A stretch of DNA of 64,000 nt. It comes from Cinclus cinclus (lineage: Eukaryota > Chordata > Aves > Passeriformes > Cinclidae). Shown piece by piece: positions 53,406 to 64,000 of this stretch (its first letter is position 1; the number at the start of each line of letters is the position of its first letter). The notes below the pieces were generated by a model. That model saw only the letters and a program-made list of their open reading frames with translations. It did no database searches and was not told the origin of the DNA. The position numbers and the translations under genes are program-made. The stretch is taken from contig NC_085067.1 in the NCBI RefSeq assembly GCF_963662255.1, forward strand, positions 8,894,148 through 8,958,147, given 5' to 3'.

Positions 53406-56400
53406 CCATTCCAACTGTGTTCACAACAGATGGTGATTATTATGTTTGTTCAGATCAATGAATATTTTTTAAAAAAATGGAAGACAAAAAAATGCCCTTC
53501 AACTCAATAGAGTCACCCGGGGTTCAGCTGTAGCCTCTGGGTTTTCATTTGGACAATGTTAAGTTATAGTAACTTAAATGGAATTTTTATGAGCAATTGT
53601 TTTGCCGTGAAACAGGAACTCCCGTGGCACTGACCCAGGCAGATATCTGCCCTCTGGATGTGCCAGCCAGCTCTTTGAGCAACCCCTGCTCTGGTGGCAC
53701 ACATTGCTGAGGTGAAGACGGTGCTCCACTGGCAGGTGCTTTTGAGGGCCTATGGACCTGCTCCTCACCTTGCTATCCTGGAAAAGACATGTACAAAGCA
53801 AGTATTTTAGTAGAATGAGAGATTTAGAAGAATGTAAAAATAAATTATTTGAGACAGAATGCAAATTAATCTGTTGGTGTAAATGGGAGTATCAGGAATG
53901 AATGACTGGGGGCAAGACTGAGGGTGGAGGAGACGGACATGGGTGGCAATAGGAATAGGAGAGCTGCACTTCCACCTACATATAGGTGGAAATGCTACTC
54001 CCCAGCATTTCCTCCTGCATTGTGTTTGCTTTACTCTCTGGTTTTACTTCAGCAAAGCCTCCTGTGCTAGGATCCACCCCTGGGGTGTGAGGACACACAG
54101 ATGCTCACTGCCTTCAGTGTTTTTCCCAGTGGTGCAGCATGCTGCCAGTCTCAGGGAGTGACGATTCCTTTGGGCACAGGTGTTCCCTGTGCAGCAAGGG
54201 CTCCCTTCAGTGTGGTAGCTTTGTTGCTGCTGTAAAAGCTAAAGCACAGTCCTTTGTGATCTTTAAGAGATGAATGAGTTATTAGTGGCCAGCCCTGCTC
54301 CCTGCATTCACAAGACAGGATTTGTGCTGCCTTCACTGCTGTGTGATCAGGCCCCTTTGTCCTGCTGTCCCTGTCCCCCCAGATGTGCTGACAGCCCAGT
54401 GGGATGTGGAGCTGCTGCTCCACACACCTGTGAGCACTGCTGAGTGCTCAGCCTTTGTGCTGGGTGCTTGGCCAAGGGTCCCAATAGGAAGGGGAGGCTC
54501 TAGGAGTGTTTAAAATTGAAGGGATCTAAGGAACAACAATATTAAATATGACAACTCACTTTTATATGGGCTGGACGAAAGCACAAACTGATGTCTGGGT
54601 TCTTCCCTGCTGTGATTTTGAAGGGATTCCCCCGGCTCTAAACAGTGAGTCCCCAGGTGAGGAAAGCAGAGGAAGAGGATGGTGCCTTTGGCCTGAGGAG
54701 GTGCTTTGAGAGGGAAGGAGGGGTGCTGCAAGCCCTGGGTGAGCGGAGCTGGCTGCACATCAGGCACAGCAGGGCTCTGGGAGTGGTGGAGTGGAACCCA
54801 GCCAGTGTCCATGCCTTACCTTGACTCCCAGCCACTTCACCCAGATGTTTCTGTGCAGCAACAAGAGCTCTTCCCCCTCCGTGCAGGTGTTTCCATGTGT
54901 AGTTTGCTCACAGCGAGCCCAGGTGGGATCTCTCCCCAGATTTTGTGGTGTTATTTTTGGATGTTTTTATCAATAAAGTCTGATTGCAATGGCCTGTTCA
55001 GACAGCAGAGCCATTTCCTGCTGTCTCTGGAAGAGGCTGCAGGCTGTCTCCTGCTGTGGACAGCCTGACTTGTCCTCTTCCGGGCACTAAAGATGAGTAT
55101 TCTTTTAATTTTGGTACAGAGGAGCAGAATGAAAGCAAGAGACTAAAGGCATTGGGAGAAGGGGGAAATGGGGATCAGAATGAATCAAATGTTACTAATG
55201 TGATTTTTTAGAGTTTTTTTTCCTTCTGTTTTGTACTTACCTGATTTCTAGAAAATTTTTGTCCTGCACATACAAGATGGGCTCAGTGCAAATGGCTGCT
55301 CAGGGCTCAAGGCACAAAGTTCCATTGACAGTGCTTGTTAACTAATAGATGTTTTTAAAAGTATGATTGCATCCTGTAGGTAGCCTGTCTGCAGCAGGCA
55401 ATTTTTAACCTCCCTGTAGGTGTGCAGAACTGGGGGTAGTTCCAGGTGACTCTGGGCTGGGAGTTTCCCTGGAGTGGGACCTCCATGCTCAGTTCCCAGG
55501 AGTTGCTGGGTCCAGCCTGAGCCCATTGGAGGTGCTGGCACTCTCTGAGCACCCAAATCCTCACACAGCGGTGGGTGCCTGTGGGGTTTGCTGATGGATG
55601 GAGTCCATGTTTTCACACCCTGGTGGGGTGCTCCCTTGCCTCGATTAGCTAAACCTTTGCCTTAGCTTTAGAGCCATTTTCAGAGCATTAATCTCAGAGC
55701 TGTGGGAATCCCCAGTGCTGGGAGGGGCTGTAGGAGTGAAAGAGAAACAGCTGTGAGTTTACCAACCCCTGCCTTTTTGTTTGGAGGGTCAAGTTCAGGT
55801 ACTGGAGCCATGTGAGAACTATAGTTAGTTCCCTGCATTCTCACTGAACATTGACTTTGCTCAGTTTTCACAATAGCACATTTTGTACAAGGACTAGCAT
55901 TTATCTTTGCATATTTGGAAATTACTGGAGCTAGGGTTAAAACAATCTGTTCTCCTGTGGAAGCTGTAGAGTTGTATTAAAATAGAATATCTCACCTTCA
56001 GTGGTGTGGTATTTCATAATATATGCCCCCATTGTGTGTTAAATGATAAAGCACTGTAATAAAATATGTCCAGATTGTTCTTGCTATTTTATGCCCTGTA
56101 ACATTCTGCTATTCACATCAACTATTAAGGTCTACCAAAAGAAGCAAACCTGAATGGGGCAGTGTGAGAGAGGATGTGGTTGCGCACGCAAAATTTTTTA
56201 CTGGCAGCAGCGTGGCTGGAAAGGATGTTGTTGGAAGATAAACCTTATACAAGGACAGTCATTCTGTCAGAAACCTTCCTTTGCCTTTCCAGGGAGAATA
56301 GTTGCAGGAGCTTTGCAGGAGCTGGAGCATTCATAGGTGAAGATCTGTGAGACTTGTGATCCTAGAGGCCCAAGTTCAGATACAGCCATGTCACAGGTGA

Positions 56401-57418
56401 AAATAGTGCTGTGGACTGGGTCCCCAGAGAGTAATGGCCCATGTCACAGTTGGATCTTGGTGTCCCTTTAATTGGTGACCTGTGTTCAGAAGGGGCCCCG
56501 GACACATTTGAGAGCAGAAGCAGATTTTGAAGGGAGCAGACTGGAGCTGAGGAGAGCTTTTGTGAGAGGCAGCTGCACTATGACTCGAGAAGTTGCTCGT
56601 CCTGCTGACTGATTTGCCTGAAAGCTGAAGTGCATTTGACAGTTAAAGTGACATTATTTCAGGTCTTTGGCATTTGTAAAAGATGTTCTTGCTTCTGTCT
56701 TTCACCTCCTTTTCTGCCATGCTTCCCCTTTTCTCTAACCTGTATAACTGTCATAAATGGCCTACAATGGGCTTTTCTTTAAAGATAAACTCATTATTCT
56801 CCAAGATAAACTCATTCAGGTAGTCTGCTCATCACTTTCTTAGCCCCTTCCTGAGAGCCTGAGAGTATCAAATAGAGAATCTTATTCTGACACTTTAGCT
56901 ATGTATTAATAGTATTATAATGAGCATTATAGTTCTGAGGTTTGCAGCCTGAACCAGACACTTTTTCAGTGGCTACAGTCATGAAGTTTTCGGTTGTCCC
57001 TTGAGTGTGTTCATTGGAGATTTGGAATAACCAGTCACTGTGATATATCTGTTCTGCTTCAGTGTGTTTCAGCTGTAATGTCTTAACCCTACTTGGTGAA
57101 GGCTGGAAGAGCAGTGTGTGATGGATCCCAGTCCTGTTTGGGTATGTGCCTGCTGTGTCCCACCCACACCTGCTCTGTCCCCAGAATTTGGGCCATGAGT
57201 CTGAGCACTCCTGGACCATGGATGAGCAGAGGAAGGGCACTCCCCTGGTTGATACACAACCTGCACACATCTCTTCCCCTGCCCTCTGAGAACAATCCTA
57301 AAGAAATAATAATTTCAGAGCATTCAGGGAACAAATGGGGTGTCACGACCTGTTGAGCAGAAATACAGGAGAAAAAGAAGTTGCCATCATACTGCTGTAG
57401 ACATCCATGGACTGCTAT

Positions 57419-57835
57419 GTGCTCCCTATCTCTAATGGGTATAATAAAATTGGAAGAGGTGCAGGGATGGGCTGTGAAGGTGGTGATCAGAGAGAGAGAA
57501 AAAACCTTCCATGTAGAGAGTGGGTGAACAGAGGAGAGCTCTACTCTGGGAAAGGGATGATTAAGCAGGAGTGTGATAAACATTGATACAGCCATGAATA
57601 AAGTAGATGAAGAGTGACTGTTCAAGTTCTTCTTCATACCAGACCTAGAGGTGGCAGATGAAGTGTGGAGGCTCAAAAAGGAGATATTTCTTCCTGCAAG
57701 CAGGCAGCAAGCTGTGGAAATCATCACCTCTGGGTGGGTGTGAGAAACTGATGTGGGTTTGGAAATGTGCTGGAGGCATTTGTGGAAGAGACACAGAGCA
57801 AGGCTGCTAAAGAACATGATTCAGGAGATCCCTAG
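57419..57835 (+). mobile_element. Ancient CR1/L2-type LINE 3' region
   Basis: The order of words is typical of old amniote CR1-like 3' regions: 'gggtataataaaattggaag', 'aggtgcagggatgggctgtg', 'gataaacattgatacagcca', 'tgaataaagtagatgaagag' and a distal 'gcaagctgtggaaatcatca'. Sequence erosion is strong and no clear terminal tail is left. The 242-codon minus-strand frame at 57,089-57,817 is largely antisense to this element and is not a gene. Confidence 0.6.
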
Positions 57836-60800
57836 TCACAACTTGTGCAGGTGGCTGATCATTCTGGGTAGGCTCATTGTGCTCTGAGCTGTTCTGATCT
57901 TCCTTAGACCTTCAGCTGGCTGTTGGCAGAGCACCCGGCGAGGTGGCTGCTCTGACTGGGTCACTGTGATGCCTCATGTTTTCCTGGGCAGAGGCACAGG
58001 GGTAGCTGGGAGCATCTGGAAGGCTGGGCTGAGCCCTTGTGCTCTCCCTGAACCACACTGCTCTCCAGAGAGTCATGGTTTGGGGAGAGGGAGGCTGTTC
58101 AGAAAGTTGACTTAGATTGGATTCTTTATTCTTTTTGTTGTTGTTGATTGTTTGGAAGCTTCTGTAGGATGCCAAGGAGTTCTTGTCCCTCATTCTCTGC
58201 AAGTAAATACTGTTTTTCTTTGTCCTCCTCTCCAAATTAGTTTTTAAATTACTGCTTTGTCCTGGTGTTGCTGAAAACAGGGAGATCCCTGTCACAATGA
58301 TCCATTTTTCCAGATTCTTTCTTGTTCTTCCAAATCCTTCAAATGATGGCTGAATGCCTTTCTGCAGCCTGATTTCCCTCTTGCACTGGTCAGAATTGTT
58401 AAAAACCTCAGTAAAATCCAAGTATTTAAATGGGCTGAGGTGTGGGGAGAAGTGAGAGCCTTCCCTGGAAGAAGCATCCACTGTTGTTCTATTGCTCTGG
58501 GGCTTTGCATGAACATGGTTCATCTAGCAGTGGGTTCAATAAAGATGCAAATTTTATACCTTCATCTTCTATTAACATCAAAAAAAAGATGCAGCATTAT
58601 AGGAGGACAGTGGCTGTGTTACAGCCTGAGCTTGTTTGTCTTTGTTCTGGGATTCTGGTCCTCACAGGCACAACTTCCAGTGACCCCTTCTTTGTTTGTC
58701 TGCCTGGTGTCAGAGGATGTCTGTGGCTTTCCCTACCCCTTCCAGGAAAAGAGGTGGCTTTGGCACATGTCATCTGCATAATGATCACAAATTGCCTACA
58801 ATGGGATTTTTCTTTTCCTTCCATTAAAAGAAAGCACCCTTTTCCTTCTTCCTTTAATAAAAAGAGAGTGAAATAAATAAAACCCTAGACAAAACCCAGT
58901 AGATGACAAACTGCCTTCTACCTGCAGTTTCCCAATTAGCTAATTATAACACACATTTGCACACAGGCTTTTTTAAAGCAGACTGTTGCTATTCTCTTTC
59001 TGTACAAGGTTTTTAGTCACTGTACATCTTGTGTCTTTAAATAATGTATTAGGAACATTTTCGAGTCGGTAAGTGCTTTTTTAATGAGTGTGAAGATTTT
59101 AATGGGACTAGATTGCTTTTCATGACATTTCAGAGTGACTTAATTGTAACAATGTTGAGAGGCTGTATTTTAAAGTTTGCTAAGTATGTCTGGTGCAGAT
59201 TGTAGTCAAATGCTTTAAAGACAGAATGGCTGATGAGATCAGCTATAGCTTCCTTTTTTTTATTTTAATCTCAACTTTGTTAAAGAGGAGAATCTAAAAA
59301 GTTGACATAAAAGAAGAAAATGAAGATATTTTTTTTTAATGTCTAAACTAGAGGTCATCATCCATTCAGTTTATGCCTATTCTCACTAATTTTCAGAGAT
59401 TATTTCTTATATTTCTGTGTTTGTACTTGATCCCTCTGTAGTCACTGATAGGGCTGCAGAGGGCTTGTAAGGTTTTTTGTTATTACTATTTTATTTTTTT
59501 AAAGCAGCAGCTGGATTTGATGCAGGAGTTGTATTCAGTTTCAGTGCATTCAGGCAATTTTCCGAAAGTGTTACAGACTATTTTGGGATGGTTTTTAATT
59601 TGTGGCCAAATGCTGGGCCAGAGACTTGTCATTAGTCTCCATCAAAATGGGGGCTCTGTCCTGAGCCTTACTCCCTTCCAGGTCTCTCCTGTCCAAGCCA
59701 GAGCAGCTCTGTGGAAGAGGGAAATGTTAAACTGGAGAGAGCCCAAAGGAACTGAGGCATAATCTATAGCAGCTCATACTGCTTTTGTTACACAAGCACC
59801 CTGTGCACAGAAAGGAAATAAAATAGTATTATAAAACACTAGGGCAAAAAGGAATATTGGAGTGCAGCAATGAGAATGAGCATGAAGTTATTTGCATTTC
59901 TTCAGTCTTTTCTTCCCAAAGACTTAACAGTACTTGCTGAGCACAAATGAAATATGGTGGAGTGCTCTCCTGTGGGAGAGGGAAACCTGGGGACTATGAA
60001 GTGACTTTCTTTAGGTCACCTGCAGTATCTGTGGCAGAGCCAGACTCACATCTGCATGACTTGACTCTGTGGATTTCATTAAGCAATCGGGTCAGTTGTT
60101 TCTGGCAGGGCTTCTAGAAGTGACAAAACTTTTTGTTTAAGAAAAATGGAACTATAATTTAATTTTGAGTTAGCACCAGCCTACATCCGAAGTAACTTCC
60201 TGAATGCAGATTTAATTCTAATTTTAAAACAAGTCCAGTGTTTTAAGCATTTTGAGGGAATTTAAGAGCTAAACCTGGCTTTTCTCATGAATACCAAGGG
60301 GGAAAAGATTTGTAGTGAGTCAGTCAATTTGCATGTGAAGTTATTAGTATATGTCAGTGTTAGATTTTAGTTGACTTGCTCAGAGGTCTCCTGTGCCTTG
60401 GCATTGGACTGGAGAACACCTAGGATTTAGCAACATGCACCAGGCCAGAAAATGGTGATTATTGCATCTGAATATAAAGCTGTTGAAACCAATGGAGGTC
60501 CTCTGCATTACAAAGCTGAGCATCTGCTGCCTTCCATCCATCTTGACTTTGTTTTGGTATCTCCTGAAATGCTGGTTCTGTAACCTCCACTCACTGTTCA
60601 CAACCACAAATTGCTATATATGAGCCAGTCCCTAAACCAAAAATATATCTTGTGCTGTGCCTGTGGTGTATTTTGATTTTACACAAGCTCAATGGGATGA
60701 GTGATGGTATTTGTTCTGCAGCACAGGGTATCCAAGAGGGCCAAGCTGCTGACTGTGGGATTTCTGCATTTAAGGGTTGAAGGTTTTTGGAGGAGCATTG

Positions 60801-63574
60801 TGTTTCTGAGTTGTCAGTAACAAACACTGGGCCTTTTAGCCTTGATTCTGTAAATAATTGTTTCTATTGGAAGAAATAATGGGAAGAATACTCATTTAAG
60901 AAAAAAGTGACATGAGAAGGTGTTTGGGGAATGAGGAATCTCTTACTCACCACCTGGTAAGTCAGGATCAGCTCAAATGGTTTATATTTCCTGGTGTGCC
61001 CATACCTCTCCAGTTTTGGTCTGTTGGGAGGGCTGAATTAGAGGGCTGGACAAATCTTGCCCAGAGGCCGCTGCAGGCTTTCATCTTTGCTACTTTCCTC
61101 TGATGTATATCACTGAGGAAGAGATGCCTGAACTAGTCCTTGAAAATAAATATAAAGGAGGGCTTGAATAGATCTGCAGCATTGCTGAGCCTACCCAATT
61201 CATGTTATAGTCACTTGACACTAAAGCTGCTCCTTGTGAGCTTAAAATAACACAGATGGATGTGTGACAGTCACAGTCACACCTCAGGTGAATCTGGCAC
61301 TCAGAACTTTCTGCAGTGCAGCCTCCTGAATCCTAAAGGTCTGTGTTTGCTTCATACTTGCAAGGACATAGATGACAAATGAGCAGATAACTGCGAAATT
61401 CACACCTGGATGTTGCAGATGTTGCTCCTGCCCCTCTCATTCATGGATTCTTTCCTTGCTTGGTGGGAGATGTGTGTGCACAGTTGACTTCAGCTGATGT
61501 GTGGATGTTTTTTGGGGATGCAGGACACTTCTCTGTCAGGCAGGAGTGCCCACCTGGGAGCTGATCATTCTTCTCCAGGCTGGGATTTAAAGAAAGTGTC
61601 CTGAGGATCTCTATTTGACCAGTGGAGAAGGGAAATGTTTTTGTTAGGGTGAAAAGCCCCTGAGGAGATGTTAACTCCTGCACTTGCTCATCCCTCCCAG
61701 GGCCCTTGCTCACTTGCAGAGGGTAAGTGTTCATCAGTGTGATTTATGGCATCATCTTTGCTTATCAAAGGAGGTTTCTGCAGAGGCCCCTCCACCTCCC
61801 TTCCCAGCCACACTGCCATGCCGTGCTGGCCTGGGGCTGTGTCCAGCTGTGTGTGTTTGCACAGCCAGAGCTCTGGGATAAGAATGATTTTATTTCCTTT
61901 TGATCCTCAGCACTGCTGCTGTGCACAGCACCTGGCACCCAGGAGCACCGAGGGCTATTCCTAGGGATGGATGATAAACAGAGACACGGTTGGTTTGACA
62001 GAATGGTTTTTAAGGTAAAATAAAGGAAAGTGGGTCCATGGAGGATCCCTTCAGCAGCATTAGGGGACTGCTCCATACCCTGCAGGATTCAACTATAAAC
62101 CCAGGCTTTAATAATTAGTGTCTCTTATAATTGAAGATCAGTCTCAAATGTGTCTGCCTGTTTGTACACAATGGAACTTGGATTAAAGTTGTCTATTGAG
62201 ATGTAATATGAAAATGACAGAAACATCCACTGACAAAATACACCTAGGCAGCCTTGATTAGATTAAATCAAATGGTTACAGCATCTGGAGCCTTTAGCAT
62301 GTAGGGGGCATCCTAATGGCCCTGAAAGCTTCCCCAAATCCTATTAGATAGGCTAATCTCATTGGAGAATACATTCCAGGTCTGCATAAATGGCATTGCT
62401 ATAATACTTTCTGTGGTTGCCTAATCCTTTAAAGGTGAACTGTCGTAGACTAGCTCTGTGGAGTCCATTGTAATGCAGTGCCCCAGAAAAGTTCAGGAAA
62501 ACAATGCAGTTAAAAAAAGAAAAATCACACCTAAAAAGCTGACCCAAACTCTAAAATAATTTGGAAGCTGACAGGGCGAAATAGAGCTGCAAATCTGAGA
62601 TGATAACTGCTTTGCAAATGGATAAAAAAGGTACTTTCCTCATTATTATTCTGTATTTTGTTTGTGCCACTTGGGAAGAATTGTTTCATTAATTCCTGTG
62701 GATCCTCCATGTCCCCTTTTCAGCTGACTCTTTCTGTCTCTGGAGTGGTGGTCAAATACATTAGATCCTCCCATTTTGACCAGGGGTGCTCTGGGGAACT
62801 GGGGCTTGCAGAAAAGATAAATTTACCTTAATTCCAGAGGCTCAGGTGGGCTTGCTGGTCTGGGCTGCCCTCCATGCTTTTCTCAGGAATTGGTGTGTAC
62901 TGCCTGCCCCAGGACTTGGTGACTGAGCACTGGCATTTTGGGAAGCTTGTTCCCCCAAGGTGCAGAGATGGAGCAGAGCCAGGTCTGGACTCCTGGCAGC
63001 ATGCAGTCCCTGTCAGCTGGGGATCAAGCTGAGAGTGCAGCGCTGCCATTCAGGCTCAGTGCTCGGCTGTGCAAGAGGAAGGTGTGAATTATTTCACTGG
63101 GTGCTACTCCCTGCTGCCAGCTGGGCACGGCTGGGGAATGGACCCAGCCATTGCAGTGCAGCTGCTGCACTCTGACGTGCCTCACCTCCTCCTCCTCCCC
63201 GTTCTTGCTGTGGCTGTCCCAACTGCCCTTGTGACCCAGCAGCCCTCTGGGGTGGCAGCAGTCCCAGTCTCTGCTCCCTCCCTGTCCACCCCCAAGGCGA
63301 TGCACTGATCCTCACTCTGCTGCTCCTCTGGGGACTCACAAGGGACTGATGTGGCCCTGTGGCACTGTTAATTTAAGATTTGTACCCAATTATCTCCACC
63401 CCATCGCCATCTCTCCCAGCTTTTCCAGCCCATGGAAATAATGAGTTAGTTCCCACACCCTGCTGTAGAAAGGGACTGGATTTTGGCATTACAAGGGATT
63501 AAAGATTCAGCTGTGGTCCCTATTCTGCATTGCGTAGATGTCTCCTGTGACTTATAAAGAAATTCAAAGTATTT
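57836..63574 (+). other. AUTS2: AUTS2 intron 1, 3' part in window
   Basis: About 5.7 kb without exon or clear transposon. The AT-rich tracts at 59,030-59,260 and 62,100-62,570 are repeat-free and rich in homeodomain and TCF-like words. The 203-codon minus-strand frame at 57,912-58,523 is not recognised. The part near 62,900-63,300 is GC-richer, with overlapping short frames that match nothing known. Confidence 0.65.
62100..62570. promoter_or_regulatory. Candidate conserved non-coding element in intron 1
   Basis: The stretch includes an inverted pair TTGATT (62,254-62,259) and AATCAA (62,266-62,271) around a GATTA core, plus TAATTA, TAATGG and CTTTAAAG words, which are homeodomain and TCF/LEF-like. 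No repeat family is recognised. Conservation cannot be tested here, so this is a guess from texture. Confidence 0.2.
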
Positions 63575-63930
63575 CAGGGAGACCTTATTGCAGCCCTTCG
63601 ATACTCTAAGGAGGTTTGTAAGAAAGATGGCAAAACTTTTTAATACAGCCTGTAGGACAGGGGAGTTGGTTTTAAACTAAGAGGCTTGGTTCAAATTAGA
63701 TATAAGGGAAAAATTTGTACAGTGAGGGTGATAAAACACTGGCACAGGCTGCTCAGAGAGGTGGTGGGTGCCCATCCCTGGACACTCTAAAGGCCAGGCT
63801 GGATGGGGCTCTGAGCAGCCTGATCTTGTTCAAGAGTCCCTGCCCATGGCAGGGGGCCTGGGCTCTGTGACCTTTCAAGGTCCCTTCCAGCCCAAACCAT
63901 TCTTTGATTCGCTGGTTCTATATTCTGCCT
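63575..63930 (+). mobile_element. CR1 LINE, 3'-end fragment
   Basis: The copy reads 'ccttattgcagcccttcgat', 'gtgagggtgataaaacactgg', 'cacaggctgctcagagaggt', 'aggccaggctggatggggct', 'gtccctgcccatggcagggg' and 'ccagcccaaaccattctttg'. The 5' half is more diverged. It lies in the same direction as AUTS2 transcription. Confidence 0.94.
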
Positions 63931-64000
63931 CCTGCTACTTGGTTCCTACAATAGGAGCCCAAGTCAGAAAAAATGAGCCTCTTTCTCAGCTGCCTTGATG

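Larger units (their letters stand above)
35563..57418 (+). other. AUTS2: AUTS2 intron 1, middle part
   Basis: Nearly 22 kb with no recognisable exon, RNA gene or transposon, only simple repeats: G10 at about 35,727, T runs at about 38,162, 43,067, 50,881, 50,981, 52,087 and 53,364-53,405, an (AAAT)4 at 44,603 and an AAT tract at 49,595. The longest open frames are 289 codons (minus, 38,241-39,110), 189 codons (plus, 45,019-45,588) and 171 codons (minus, 43,056-43,571). None resembles a known protein. The lack of repeats makes this a good place for conserved regulatory DNA, but none can be proven here. Confidence 0.7.

Noticed and set aside
57089..57817. 242-codon minus-strand open frame
   Set aside because: More than half of it is antisense to an ancient CR1/L2-type 3' region, and the rest matches nothing. 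No splice or promoter context.

Overview
The window looks like avian (bird) nuclear DNA. It is AT-leaning and single-copy for most of its length, and its dispersed repeats are almost all 3' ends of CR1 LINEs, recognisable by the shared tail wording (lost-in-the-middle copies of 'cagggtgcccagagcagctg', 'cccaacccaaaccattct' and a final ATTCTATG-type octamer). No Alu, L1 or B-type SINE is visible. A single protein-coding exon is recognised: the first coding exon of AUTS2 on the + strand. No RNA gene, CRISPR array, operon or bacterial or phage feature is present.

Layout. Positions 1 to about 27,530 are upstream intergenic DNA with no recognisable exon. About a dozen CR1 fragments are scattered here, mostly on the + strand, with clusters at 9.75-10.93 kb and 14.94-16.86 kb. 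Positions 27,534-27,722 hold a minus-strand CR1. Positions 27,779-28,280 hold a GC-rich minisatellite with a 12-bp unit. It abuts a two-lobed CpG island (about 28,290-28,640 and 29,480-30,560) that covers the AUTS2 promoter, 5' UTR and first coding exon. The T- and CA-rich stretch between the lobes is presumably 5' UTR. It contains a perfect 9-bp inverted repeat carrying two overlapping tiny uORFs, a third uORF, and several very long homopolymer runs. The AUTS2 start codon is at 29,563. Coding runs for 97 codons to a splice donor at 29,854.

Everything from 29,854 to the end reads as the first part of the very large AUTS2 intron 1. Only three CR1-type fragments are seen in these 34 kb (35.4, 57.4 and 63.6 kb). 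I found no second exon. The intron's + strand looks T- and G-rich, as expected for a transcribed intron.

There is no evidence for an exotic new system. The observations most worth checking are the minisatellite against the AUTS2 promoter, the inverted repeat with nested uORFs in the 5' leader, several perfect palindromes in repeat-free DNA that may mark developmental enhancers, and an unusually long stop-free antisense frame (289 codons) in intron 1.
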